Assembly (NCBI RefSeq): GCF_034044635.1
Contig: NZ_JAXCLX010000003.1
Span: forward strand, 372,001 to 436,000
Length of the DNA stretch: 64,000 bases
Source of the DNA: Dongia rigui
GTDB lineage: Bacteria > Pseudomonadota > Alphaproteobacteria > Dongiales > Dongiaceae
Reading direction: 5' to 3'
The notes under the pieces are model-generated. The model saw only the letters and a program-made list of their open reading frames with translations, had not been told where the DNA came from and did no database searches. Position numbers and translations under genes: made by a program. Shown in pieces: positions 8,650 through 16,636 of the stretch. Position 1 is the first letter of the stretch, and the number at the start of each line of letters is the position of its first letter.

Positions 8650-10062
8650 TCAGGTCTCGGCACAGTTGCGCATTGTGCGCCACAGGGCCTCGACATCCTG
8701 TTGTTCGGTCAGATGTGCCCCCAGCGACAGGCGAACCATCCAGCGTCCATCCAATTGCGCTGGGGTGACATAAGCCTCACCCGATCGATTGACTTTTTCG
8801 GACCAATCGAGGGTATGGCGATCAAGTGCCGCGCCGCTCAAGCCCGCTGGCTCGTGGCGCACGCAGATCGTCTGCAGCGGTACGGGGGCGAGAACGCGCC
8901 AGCCGGGCGTCGCCTCGATCTCGCCTTTAAGCCATTGCGCCTGCGCCAGATCGCGGCGGAGGCGCGCCTGCAAGCCATCAACGCCTTGCTCGCGAATGAG
9001 GACCCAGAGCTTGAGGGCGCGGAACTTCCGGCCCAAGGGCAGGCCCCAATCGCGGTAATTCTTCACCTCGGCATCGGCACTGCTGCGCAGGTAGGACGGA
9101 TTGGTCGACATGACCCGCACCAGATGCTGCGGATCGCGCACGTAAAAGAGCGAGCAGTCGAAGGCGACACCCAGCCATTTATGCGGGTTGGTGACGATCG
9201 AATCCGCCGCCTCGACACCCGCCCACATCCAGCGGCATTCCGGCAGGATCATGGCGGAACCGGCCATGGCCGCATCGATATGCAGCCACAAGCCGAATTC
9301 CTGCGCGATCGCTGCGATCTCCTTGACCGGATCGATCGCGGTGGTTGCCGTGGTGCCAACGGTCGCCACAATGGCGCAAGGCTTGCGGCCGGCGGCGAGA
9401 TCGGCCTCGATCGCCGCACGCAAGGCCGCCGGATGCATGGCGAAGGCCGCATCGGTCGACACATGGCGGATGTTATCGCGCCCGAATCCGGCAAGAAGCG
9501 CCGCCTTGTCGACCGAGGAATGGCTTTGCGCGGACCCGTAAACCACCAGCGGCCGCTCTTGCGCCTGCAGGCCGCCCGCATTGGCGCCATAATTCGTGCT
9601 GCGTTCGCGGGCCGAGAGCAGCGCCACCAGCGTGGAGCTCGACGCCGTGTCCTGAATGACACCGGACCAGGCATCCGAGAGGCCCAGCATGCGGCGCATC
9701 CAATCGGTCGCCACTTCCTCGACCTCGGTCAAGGCCGGGCTCGACGCCCAAGAGAGGCCCAGCACACCAAGGCCGGTCGCAAGGTAATCCGCCAGCACGC
9801 TGGAGAGCAGGCTGTTGGACGGAAAGTACGCAAAGAAGCGCGGATGCTGCCAATGCGTGATGCCGGGCATGATCAGCCGCTCGACATCGCCCAACAGATT
9901 GTCGATCGATTCCGCCTGCTGCGGTGGCTCGGCCGGGAACGCCGCCTTGATGGCACCCGGCTGAATGTGGGTCGTGATCGGCTGTTCGCCCGCCCGGGCC
10001 CGGTAATCCGCGACCCAGTCGATCAATTGATGACCCAGCTTGCGGAATTCCTCGGGCGTCAT
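8650..10062 (-). CDS. PLP-dependent aromatic amino acid decarboxylase family enzyme
   Basis: 470 aa. Start ATG 10062 overlaps the preceding stop as ATGA, showing translational coupling to the upstream gene. Group II decarboxylase features: HWQHPRFFAYFPS near the N-terminus, HIDAAMAGSA (Asp binding the PLP ring) and the Schiff-base lysine K295 in TNPHKWLGVAFD. Relatives decarboxylate tyrosine, DOPA, tryptophan or phenylalanine. In a homoprotocatechuate-type operon it could supply aromatic amines from aromatic amino acids, but the substrate is inferred, not shown. Confidence 0.9.
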   Translation of the reverse strand: MTPEEFRKLGHQLIDWVADYRARAGEQPITTHIQPGAIKAAFPAEPPQQAESIDNLLGDVERLIMPGITHWQHPRFFAYFPSNSLLSSVLADYLATGLGVLGLSWASSPALTEVEEVATDWMRRMLGLSDAWSGVIQDTASSSTLVALLSARERSTNYGANAGGLQAQERPLVVYGSAQSHSSVDKAALLAGFGRDNIRHVSTDAAFAMHPAALRAAIEADLAAGRKPCAIVATVGTTATTAIDPVKEIAAIAQEFGLWLHIDAAMAGSAMILPECRWMWAGVEAADSIVTNPHKWLGVAFDCSLFYVRDPQHLVRVMSTNPSYLRSSADAEVKNYRDWGLPLGRKFRALKLWVLIREQGVDGLQARLRRDLAQAQWLKGEIEATPGWRVLAPVPLQTICVRHEPAGLSGAALDRHTLDWSEKVNRSGEAYVTPAQLDGRWMVRLSLGAHLTEQQDVEALWRTMRNCAET

Positions 10063-10856
10063 TTGATTTCCGGCACCAGCGACTTGCCGCCGTTCCACAC
10101 CACGCCGATCTGGCGGTAATAGCCGCCGATGATCTCCTTGGGCTTCAGATGCGACAATTCCTCGGTGGGTGAGTCAAAGAGTGCAAAATGATCGACCGAG
10201 GCAGCAAAAGGCTGGCCGCCTTCGAATTTTGCGCCGGAGGATTCGATCAGTTCGGCATGCGCATCGCCCTTGCCGTCGATGGCGGGCAGCCAGCGGTGAT
10301 GCGCCATCGGATGACCGTTGACGAAGCCGTTCTTCTCAGAGGGGCCCTTCAAGGTGATGACCGCTTCGGCGAGGCGCCGGTCGGCGGCCGCCAGGGTCGC
10401 GCCGAACTTGCCGCCGGCCGCCACCTGGGGTGCCGGGGCGAAGGGATGCGGGCGCGTCATGTGGACCGAGCCGAATTTCTTCGGATAGCCCTGATGGATG
10501 CCACGCAGCATCGCGAAATCCTTGTCGACCCAGATATAGATGCAGCGCGAGTAGGTGCGGCCTTCGAAACTGCAGCGGACGACGGCGAAGGCTTCCTTAT
10601 ATTGGGCACGCACCGGATCGAGCATTTCCTCGTGGCTGCCGCCGCAGGACTGCCAATCGGCCCAGATGAGGGCGACGGCACCGGGATCTTCGGCCGCCAG
10701 CGTCAGCGGTGCCGGCAGGATATCAGCGATGAGCTTCGGGTCCGTGCGGTATTCGACGGTCAAGAGATCGCCGGCGTAATACCAAGGTGGCGACGGCAGC
10801 AGGCTGGAACTGCCGGTCGCTGAGCGCGGATAGAAGAAGCCTTTTTGCTGGGTCAT
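10059..10856 (-). CDS. Acetoacetate decarboxylase-family protein
   Basis: 265 aa from ATG 10856; longer readings overlap the upstream gene. It has the ADC signature: FAVVRCSFEGR, then GIHQGYPKKFGS, whose tandem lysines correspond to the Schiff-base Lys pair of acetoacetate decarboxylase. Members of this family also act as aldolases or hydratases on aromatic-pathway keto acids. Here it sits between an FAH hydrolase and an aromatic decarboxylase, so it may process a ring-cleavage product rather than acetoacetate. Confidence 0.85.
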   Translation of the reverse strand: MTQQKGFFYPRSATGSSSLLPSPPWYYAGDLLTVEYRTDPKLIADILPAPLTLAAEDPGAVALIWADWQSCGGSHEEMLDPVRAQYKEAFAVVRCSFEGRTYSRCIYIWVDKDFAMLRGIHQGYPKKFGSVHMTRPHPFAPAPQVAAGGKFGATLAAADRRLAEAVITLKGPSEKNGFVNGHPMAHHRWLPAIDGKGDAHAELIESSGAKFEGGQPFAASVDHFALFDSPTEELSHLKPKEIIGGYYRQIGVVWNGGKSLVPEIK

Positions 10857-10875
10857 GACCTTGCTTCCCCTTTCC

Positions 10876-11730
10876 TCAGGCGCCGGGTTTCTTCGGCGCG
10901 CGAATGCCGCGGAATTCCCAATCGCCGCCAAGTGCTGTCGAGAGCACTTCTTCGGATTCGGTCGGTTGCGCGCCAAGCTCGGTACGGATCTCGGCCGGGC
11001 CTTCGACGACGCGGTTGGATAGACGCCCCAGACCTTCGACCTCGACCTCGACCAGATCGCCGGGCACCACGGGGCGCGAATTGGCCGGCGTCCCGGAGAG
11101 CAGCACGTCGCCCGGCTCCAGTGTGATATTGCGGGCGATATCGGCCACAAGGTAGTTCATATCCCACGTCATCTCCGACGTGTTGCCGTCCTGTTTCAAG
11201 ACGCCGTTCACATAGGTCCGCAGATACTTGTTGCGGAAATCCCACCCTGTGACGAAACCCGGCCCCAGCGGACAGAGCGTGTCGCTGCCTTTCACGCGCA
11301 GCATCGATCCAGCGTCGGTGTCGCGGAAGTCATGCAGACCGAAATCATTAGCGACCGTGTAGCCGGCGATATAGGCGCCGGCCTCGGCTTGGCTGATGTT
11401 GCGGGCGCGCTTGCCGATGACGATGGCAACCTCGCCCTCATAGTTCAGCCATTTGCAGTTCTTCGGCCGGACGATCTCACCCCAATGCGAATTGAGCGAC
11501 GAGGTGGGCTTCTGAAAGTAAGTCGGTGTCGCCGACAGCTTGATCTGAAACTCGTGCACGCGGCTCACATGGTTGAGATGCACGGCGATGATCTTGCCGG
11601 GCTGCACGGGCGGCAAATGAATTGCGTCCTTGATGGCGACCCGGCGACCATCGCGCGCCACCAGTTCGTCGCCCTGGCGCTCGGTCTCGACCACGGCACC
11701 ACCCAGCAGGATGCGGCGATATTCGGTCAT
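10876..11730 (-). CDS. Fumarylacetoacetate hydrolase-family enzyme (HpaG-like isomerase/decarboxylase)
   Basis: 284 aa, one FAH domain. Metal-site motifs: LNYEGEVAIVIGKRA and the downstream DFGLHDFRDTDAGS; the family motif LLSGTPANSRPVVPGDLVEVEVEGLGRLSN, cut here into LLSGTPAN and PGDLVEVEVEGLG, is near the C-terminus. The domain matches enzymes that isomerise or decarboxylate 5-carboxymethyl-2-oxohexenedioate in the homoprotocatechuate meta pathway. Enteric HpaG has two such domains; this one has a single domain. Confidence 0.85.
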   Translation of the reverse strand: MTEYRRILLGGAVVETERQGDELVARDGRRVAIKDAIHLPPVQPGKIIAVHLNHVSRVHEFQIKLSATPTYFQKPTSSLNSHWGEIVRPKNCKWLNYEGEVAIVIGKRARNISQAEAGAYIAGYTVANDFGLHDFRDTDAGSMLRVKGSDTLCPLGPGFVTGWDFRNKYLRTYVNGVLKQDGNTSEMTWDMNYLVADIARNITLEPGDVLLSGTPANSRPVVPGDLVEVEVEGLGRLSNRVVEGPAEIRTELGAQPTESEEVLSTALGGDWEFRGIRAPKKPGA

Positions 11731-11754
11731 CTTTCTCTCCCCTGTCGCCCGCGC

Positions 11755-12651
11755 TTACTCGGCGGCCTTGTTCTTACGCGTCCAACCACCGCTCGGGCGG
11801 TCGAACCAGATATGCACCTGGCCGGTGCCGATCGAATTTTCATAGTCGCTGAAGAGACGCCCGGGGGCGGCAAAATCGGTTTCGCCCACTGCCGCCGCCA
11901 TCATCACATAATGGCCGAAATTGGCTTCCGGCTTGAACTTCAGGAATTCCGGCATTGTCTTGAGCACCTGTGCGTGATCACCGGCCTTGAACCAATCGAT
12001 GCGGGCAAGGTCCGCCGCCGCATGTTCCGGGCTGAAGATATGCTGAACACCAGCCGCCTCATGGGCACGCAGTTTCTGCAGCGGCCAGAATTTGTGGCTC
12101 ATGGCGCCGGAGGCGAGCAGCAAAACCTTTTTGCCGCTCTCCGCGATCGCCTCGCCCAGCGCCCGGCCGACGCGCAGGAAGTCATCGGTCTCGCCGGTCT
12201 GGGCGCAGCTCATGGAGAGCCAGGCCTCGTTACCCTTCTGCAGGTAATGGGCAACATTGACCGTGGCATATTGGATCGGCAGGCACGGATCGGCAATCGG
12301 CGTGATCCAGGTGCCGTGCTTCGCGGCCTTGCTCGCCACCAGTTCGGCAAAGGCTGGATCGCCCGGCAGATCGTAAGGCACCTGGCTCATGCCGCGTGGC
12401 AGTTCATCCGACGTATATTTGCCGGTGCGGCGTGCCGCACTGGTGATCACGAATTCGACCGTCGTGAACCAATGCGAATCCAGCACGACGACCACGTCAT
12501 AGTCGAGCTTCGCCAGGACCTCGCGCTTCAGGCGATGCAGGCCTTCGACCAGGCTGAAATCCTTGCCCTCGTTGAGTTCGTGCCGGATCTTTTCCGGCAG
12601 CATGATGGTGGGCACATGGGCAATAAGCCCGCAGCCGACGACTTCGCCCAT
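11755..12651 (-). CDS. hpaD: 3,4-dihydroxyphenylacetate 2,3-dioxygenase (LigB-type, HpaD-like)
   Basis: 298 aa from ATG 12651, which overlaps the previous stop as TGATG. Class III extradiol dioxygenase: iron ligands are expected at His in LIAHVPT and His in LDSHWF, with a Glu in KPEANFGH. Conserved HpaD pieces also include YTSDELPRGM, LASGAMSHKFWP and the ending GTGQVHIWF. It should cleave homoprotocatechuate or a close catechol next to the hydroxyls, giving a semialdehyde for the HpaE-like enzyme encoded just upstream. Confidence 0.88.
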   Translation of the reverse strand: MGEVVGCGLIAHVPTIMLPEKIRHELNEGKDFSLVEGLHRLKREVLAKLDYDVVVVLDSHWFTTVEFVITSAARRTGKYTSDELPRGMSQVPYDLPGDPAFAELVASKAAKHGTWITPIADPCLPIQYATVNVAHYLQKGNEAWLSMSCAQTGETDDFLRVGRALGEAIAESGKKVLLLASGAMSHKFWPLQKLRAHEAAGVQHIFSPEHAAADLARIDWFKAGDHAQVLKTMPEFLKFKPEANFGHYVMMAAAVGETDFAAPGRLFSDYENSIGTGQVHIWFDRPSGGWTRKNKAAE

Positions 12652-14108
12652 CACTTCCTCCAGCCATGCGGCGCAAAGACCGCGTTTTTGACGTCGCAAT
12701 AGAAGTCGAACGACCACGTCCCACCCTCGCGACCGATGCCCGATTTGCCGTTGCCGCCGAAAGCCTGCCTGAGATCGCGCACGAAGAAGCAGTTGTTCCA
12801 GACCAGACCGGCATTCACCTCGCGCGTCACCCGCTCGGCGCGTTTTTCATCGCCGGTCATGACGACGGCGGCGAGGCCGTATTCGGTGTCATTGGCCATG
12901 GCGATCGCCTGCGCCTCATCCTTGAAGGATTGCAGACAGAGGACCGGACCGAACACTTCCTCGCGCAGGATCTCCGCATCATGCGCGGGGTCGGCAAAGA
13001 GCGTGGGGCGGAAATAGAGGCCGCCAAGATCCGTGTTTGGCCCACCGCCAATGAGCGGCTTGAGGCCCGATGCCTTGGCGCGCTCGACGAAGCCGGCGAC
13101 GCGCTCGAAATGCGGGCGGCTGATCTGCGGGCCGATATCGAATATCTCGTCACGCGGATCGCCTTGCTTGATGTTCTTGGCCTTTTCCAGGAACGCCTCC
13201 TGAAATTTCGCGCGGATGCTTTCTTCGACCAGGATGCGGCTGCCGGCCAGACACACCTGGCCCGCATTGTCGTATTGCCCGATCGCCGTACTGACCGCGA
13301 GGTCGAAATCGGAATCGGCAAAGACGATGAAGGGTGATTTGCCGCCAAGCTCGAAGGAGAGCGGCACCAGATTGGGAGCAGCTGCGGCCGCGATCGTTCG
13401 CGCCGTCGGCACCGAACCGGTAAAGCTCAGCCGCCGGATTTTCGGGTGGCGCGTCAGCGCGGCGCCGGCATTGCGCCCCAGGCCCTGCACGACGTTGAAG
13501 ACACCTGCCGGCAGGCCCGCCTCCGCCGTGATGTCCGCCAACAGCGAGGCGGTGAGCGGGGCCCATTCCGGCGGCTTGTAGACGACGGTGCAGCCCGCGG
13601 CCAAGGCCGGCGCGATGCGCCAGGTGCCCAGCATCAAAGGGGCATTCCAGGGCGTGATGATGCCGGCCACACCGCTCGGGTCATAAGAGATATGGTTGCG
13701 GTGGCCGCGCACATCGAAATCCGGATGGTCTAGCTGCAGCAGCCAATCGGCAAAGAAGCGGAAATTCATGGCAACGCGCGGCATGACCCCGCGCCGATGC
13801 GACCGCAGAAGCGAGCCGTTGTCGCGGGTTTCGACCACCGCCAGCTGCTCGACCCTGGCCTCGACCAGATCGGCGATCTTATGAAGATAGGCCGCGCGTT
13901 CGGCCGGGCTGGTACGGCGCCAGGTCTGGAACGCCTTATGGGCAGCGTTCACCGCCGCATCGACTTCCGCCTCGCCACCGGCCGAAACGTCGGCAATCGG
14001 CTGCTCGTCGATCGGTGATATGCTCTTGAAGCTCTCGGCGCTGCCGACGCGAGCACCGCCGATCCAGTGGCGGCCATCGATTTCGACACCCTCGACCAGC
14101 GACCTCAT
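12651..14108 (-). CDS. hpaE: 5-carboxymethyl-2-hydroxymuconate semialdehyde dehydrogenase-like ALDH
   Basis: 485 aa from ATG 14108, chosen over ATG 14126 because AGGGAG lies ~9 nt before it. NAD-dependent aldehyde dehydrogenase: ITPWNAPLMLGTWR, general base Glu in FELGGKSPF, catalytic Cys in NAGQVCLAGSRI, and the C-terminal GREGGTWSFDFY. As the first gene of the operon and directly before hpaD, it should oxidise the ring-cleavage semialdehyde. A candidate MarR operator sits 23-39 nt before the start. Confidence 0.9.
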   Translation of the reverse strand: MRSLVEGVEIDGRHWIGGARVGSAESFKSISPIDEQPIADVSAGGEAEVDAAVNAAHKAFQTWRRTSPAERAAYLHKIADLVEARVEQLAVVETRDNGSLLRSHRRGVMPRVAMNFRFFADWLLQLDHPDFDVRGHRNHISYDPSGVAGIITPWNAPLMLGTWRIAPALAAGCTVVYKPPEWAPLTASLLADITAEAGLPAGVFNVVQGLGRNAGAALTRHPKIRRLSFTGSVPTARTIAAAAAPNLVPLSFELGGKSPFIVFADSDFDLAVSTAIGQYDNAGQVCLAGSRILVEESIRAKFQEAFLEKAKNIKQGDPRDEIFDIGPQISRPHFERVAGFVERAKASGLKPLIGGGPNTDLGGLYFRPTLFADPAHDAEILREEVFGPVLCLQSFKDEAQAIAMANDTEYGLAAVVMTGDEKRAERVTREVNAGLVWNNCFFVRDLRQAFGGNGKSGIGREGGTWSFDFYCDVKNAVFAPHGWRK

Positions 14109-14130
14109 TCCGGTGGCTCCCTGCATAAAT

Positions 14131-14147
14131 CGTTCGACGTCGAATAA
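14131..14147. promoter_or_regulatory. Candidate MarR operator, copy 1 (hpaE operon)
   Basis: The motif CGTTCGACGTCGAATAA contains the perfect 12-nt palindrome TTCGACGTCGAA at 14133-14144, just upstream of the hpaE start. A second copy with 15 of 17 matching positions is at 14965-14981. Size, symmetry and placement fit a MarR dimer site; binding by the adjacent MarR gene product is an inference. Confidence 0.6.
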
Positions 14148-14198
14148 TTATGCGAAGCGTTCTCGCCGAGTCAAGCGCGGGCCGCGACCGATCGTCGC

Positions 14199-14822
14199 TT
14201 ATTCTTCTTCGGCGATCCCGTCGAGCTCGATGATGGTGGCAAGGATCAGGCGAATGGCTTCGGTTGCAGCCTGGATCTGCTTCGGCGATAGACGTTCGAC
14301 GATGCGCGTTTCCTCCGCATTGAATTTCGGAAAGAGACCGCTGATCACCTCGGCACCGCTGGCCGTCAGATTGACGATGACAAGGCGGCGCTCCAATTCG
14401 TTGGTGCGCCGGCGCACTAGTTTCCGCGCCTCCAGCATGTTGAGGATCGAGGAGAGCGTGCTTTTGGCGACACCCGCTTCGGCCGCGAGTCGCCGCGTTT
14501 CCAGCTCGCCATAGATCCACAGGCACCACAGCGTCACGAAGGCTGACCAATGTAAATCGGCATCTTTCAGGATCGCCCGTTCGAAATGATCGCGGATGAA
14601 GCCGGAGGCGCGGTGGATGTTGGAGACCAGCGCCATCGATTCGAGATTGACCCGGAGGCCCGCAACCCGCTTCTCGCCCAAGACTTCTGCCAAGGGCTTC
14701 GCCTGGCGCTTGGCCTGGGCTTTGCGCGGCGCAGCAGAGGCAACAGGCGATTTTGATTGAGGATCGGCGGCTCCCTTCGCGGATGCAGCAGCACGGGCTG
14801 GCAGTCGTCGGTCTTTGGTCAA
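14199..14822 (-). CDS. MarR-family transcriptional regulator (HpaR-like role)
   Basis: 207 aa from a TTG start (CGGAG about 9 nt upstream). A basic Ala/Lys-rich N-terminal tail of ~45 residues precedes the MarR core. The winged helix includes LAAEAGVAKSTLSSILNMLEARKLVRRR and the wing RRLVIVNLT. It lies between the aromatic operon and the divergent permease. Two near-identical dyads flank its gene region, one upstream of hpaE and one upstream of itself, so it probably represses both units until an aromatic ligand binds. Confidence 0.88.
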   Translation of the reverse strand: MTKDRRLPARAAASAKGAADPQSKSPVASAAPRKAQAKRQAKPLAEVLGEKRVAGLRVNLESMALVSNIHRASGFIRDHFERAILKDADLHWSAFVTLWCLWIYGELETRRLAAEAGVAKSTLSSILNMLEARKLVRRRTNELERRLVIVNLTASGAEVISGLFPKFNAEETRIVERLSPKQIQAATEAIRLILATIIELDGIAEEE

Positions 14823-14964
14823 GCAGCAACTCCGATCAATCGGTCAGGTTTGGAATGCGTCGGCGCCACGTTATAGCACCGTCTGGGTGCGCACTTTAAG
14901 CGCCCAATCGACGCGCGGCGATTTTGCCTCTTGCTCCCTTGCCACGGATTTTCATTCGCGTTAT

Positions 14965-14981
14965 CGTTCGACATCGAATGA
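14965..14981. promoter_or_regulatory. Candidate MarR operator, copy 2 (marR / APC permease intergenic region)
   Basis: CGTTCGACATCGAATGA differs at two positions from the copy at 14131-14147. It lies in the middle of the 296-bp divergent region, 143 bp from the MarR start and 138 bp from the permease start, where one bound dimer could control both. The rest of that region has no gene. Confidence 0.55.
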
Positions 14982-15118
14982 AAAATAAAAGCCGTCGCGC
15001 ATGACACAAGTTGTGCGGAAACGGTTGAGTTCGGCCCACGGGCAACGACCCGAAAGTCGCAAGGGAGTCTGGGTTGGCTGAGAGATCTCGGTCGGCCGGC
15101 GTCATCAGGAGGGGAAGC

Positions 15119-16561
15119 ATGACCGAATCCAATACCACCAATAAACTGCAGCGGGACGCCCTCGGCGTCGCGGCAGTCACGTTCTTCGTCGTCTCGGCCG
15201 CGGCACCGCTGACGGCCGTCGCGGGCGGCTATCCGATCGCCATGCTGCTCGGCAACGGCGTCGGCGTGCCCTTGGCCGTGCTGCTGGTGATGGCAATCCT
15301 GCTCGTCTTCTCGGTGGGCTACACCACCATGGCGCGGCATATTTCCAATGCCGGGTCCTTTTACGCCTTCACCACGCGTGGTCTCGGCGGTGTCATGGGG
15401 GGTGCTGCGGCCTATATCGCGGTCCTTGCCTATAACGCCATGCAGATCGGCCTCTACGGCCTTATCGGGGCCGTGGCGGCCGGCACCGTTGCCGCCTTGA
15501 GCGGCGGGTCGATCGACCTTCCCTGGTGGGTCTGGTCGCTCGCGTCCTGGGTGCTGGTTGGCATCTTCGGTTATCTGAAGATCGATCTCTCCGCCAAGGT
15601 CCTCGCCGTTCTGGTCTGCGCCGAATACATCATCGTCGTCGTGCTCGACCTTGCCATTCTCGGCAATGGCGGGCCGGAAGGTGTCAGCACGGTGAGCTTC
15701 ACCCCGACCGCTTTCTCGACCGGCGAGCCCATCATCGGCATGCTGCTCTGCTTTGCGGCCTTCATGGGCTTCGAAGCCACCACGATCTATGCCGAGGAAG
15801 CGCGCGATCCGGAAAAGACCGTGCCGCGGGCGACCTATCTCTCGGTCCTCGTCATCGGCATCTTCTACGCCTTCTCGACCTGGTGCATGGTGATCGGCAC
15901 CGGTGCCTCGAAGCTGATGGAAACCCTGGGCGGCTTGGCCGATCCCACCACCTTCATCTTCGTTCTCTCCGATCAATATGTCGGCAGTTGGCTTACCACC
16001 ATCATCAGCCTGCTGCTGATTTCCAGTGTGTTTGCGGCCCTCCTCGCCTTCCACAATGCGGCTGCCCGTTACTTCTACGTGCTCGGGCGCGAAGGCCTGT
16101 TGCCGGCGGGCCTGGGGCGGACCCATGACGAGCATAAGAGCCCGCATATCGGCTCCGTGCTGCAGACGGTGCTGGGTGTGGTCGTCCTCGCCATCTTCAT
16201 CGTCACGGCGCAGGATCCGGTGCTGGGCCTGTTTGCCTGGCTCACCAACCTCGCAACCTTGAGCGTCATCGCCTTGATGGCCATCGTCTCCTTCGCGGTG
16301 GTGGTGTTCTTCCGGCGCAACAGCCAATTGGCCCCCAATGCGCTGAAAACCCTGATCGCCCCGCTGGTGGCCGGCGTGCTGCTCGCCATCATCGCCTATC
16401 AGGTGGTGACGCATTTCGACGTGCTGACCGGCGCTTCGCCGGCCCTGGCGATCGGCCTGCCGATCCTGGTGCCGATCGCCGGCGTGGTCGGCGCGCTGGT
16501 CGCTTTCCAGATGAAGCAATCCAACGCATCCCGGTACGCCAAACTCGGCGCCGGCCAATAG
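15119..16561 (+). CDS. APC-family amino acid/amine permease
   Basis: 480 aa from ATG 15119, preceded by AGGAGGGG; ATG 15074 extends the frame but lacks such a site. About 12 membrane segments. The first carries the APC substrate-site signature (FFVVSAAAPLTAVAGGYP), and helix 6 has FMGFEATTIYAEEARDPEKTVPRAT. It likely imports an amino acid or amine across the inner membrane. Its divergent position from the MarR gene ties it to the aromatic/amine operon. It ends in a strong terminator. Confidence 0.88.
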   Translation: MTESNTTNKLQRDALGVAAVTFFVVSAAAPLTAVAGGYPIAMLLGNGVGVPLAVLLVMAILLVFSVGYTTMARHISNAGSFYAFTTRGLGGVMGGAAAYIAVLAYNAMQIGLYGLIGAVAAGTVAALSGGSIDLPWWVWSLASWVLVGIFGYLKIDLSAKVLAVLVCAEYIIVVVLDLAILGNGGPEGVSTVSFTPTAFSTGEPIIGMLLCFAAFMGFEATTIYAEEARDPEKTVPRATYLSVLVIGIFYAFSTWCMVIGTGASKLMETLGGLADPTTFIFVLSDQYVGSWLTTIISLLLISSVFAALLAFHNAAARYFYVLGREGLLPAGLGRTHDEHKSPHIGSVLQTVLGVVVLAIFIVTAQDPVLGLFAWLTNLATLSVIALMAIVSFAVVVFFRRNSQLAPNALKTLIAPLVAGVLLAIIAYQVVTHFDVLTGASPALAIGLPILVPIAGVVGALVAFQMKQSNASRYAKLGAGQ

Positions 16562-16574
16562 CGACCCCTCGACA

Positions 16575-16612
16575 GGGCGGAGCGGCAAACAGCCCCTCCG
16601 CCCCTTTTCTTT
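16575..16612 (+). terminator. Rho-independent terminator of the APC permease
   Basis: GGGCGGAG (16575-16582) pairs with CTCCGCCC (16596-16603), with a further GGC/GCC pairing inside, followed by CTTTTCTTTT. A textbook intrinsic terminator 14 nt after the stop. It implies that the following P450 has its own promoter or depends on readthrough. Confidence 0.85.
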
Positions 16613-16636
16613 TCCGGATCTTGATCGGAGCGCCCC

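Noticed and set aside
8635-10119. A 494-aa plus-strand open frame opposite the aromatic amino acid decarboxylase
   Set aside because: The minus-strand gene has an intact PLP site and coupled start; the plus frame is a shadow.
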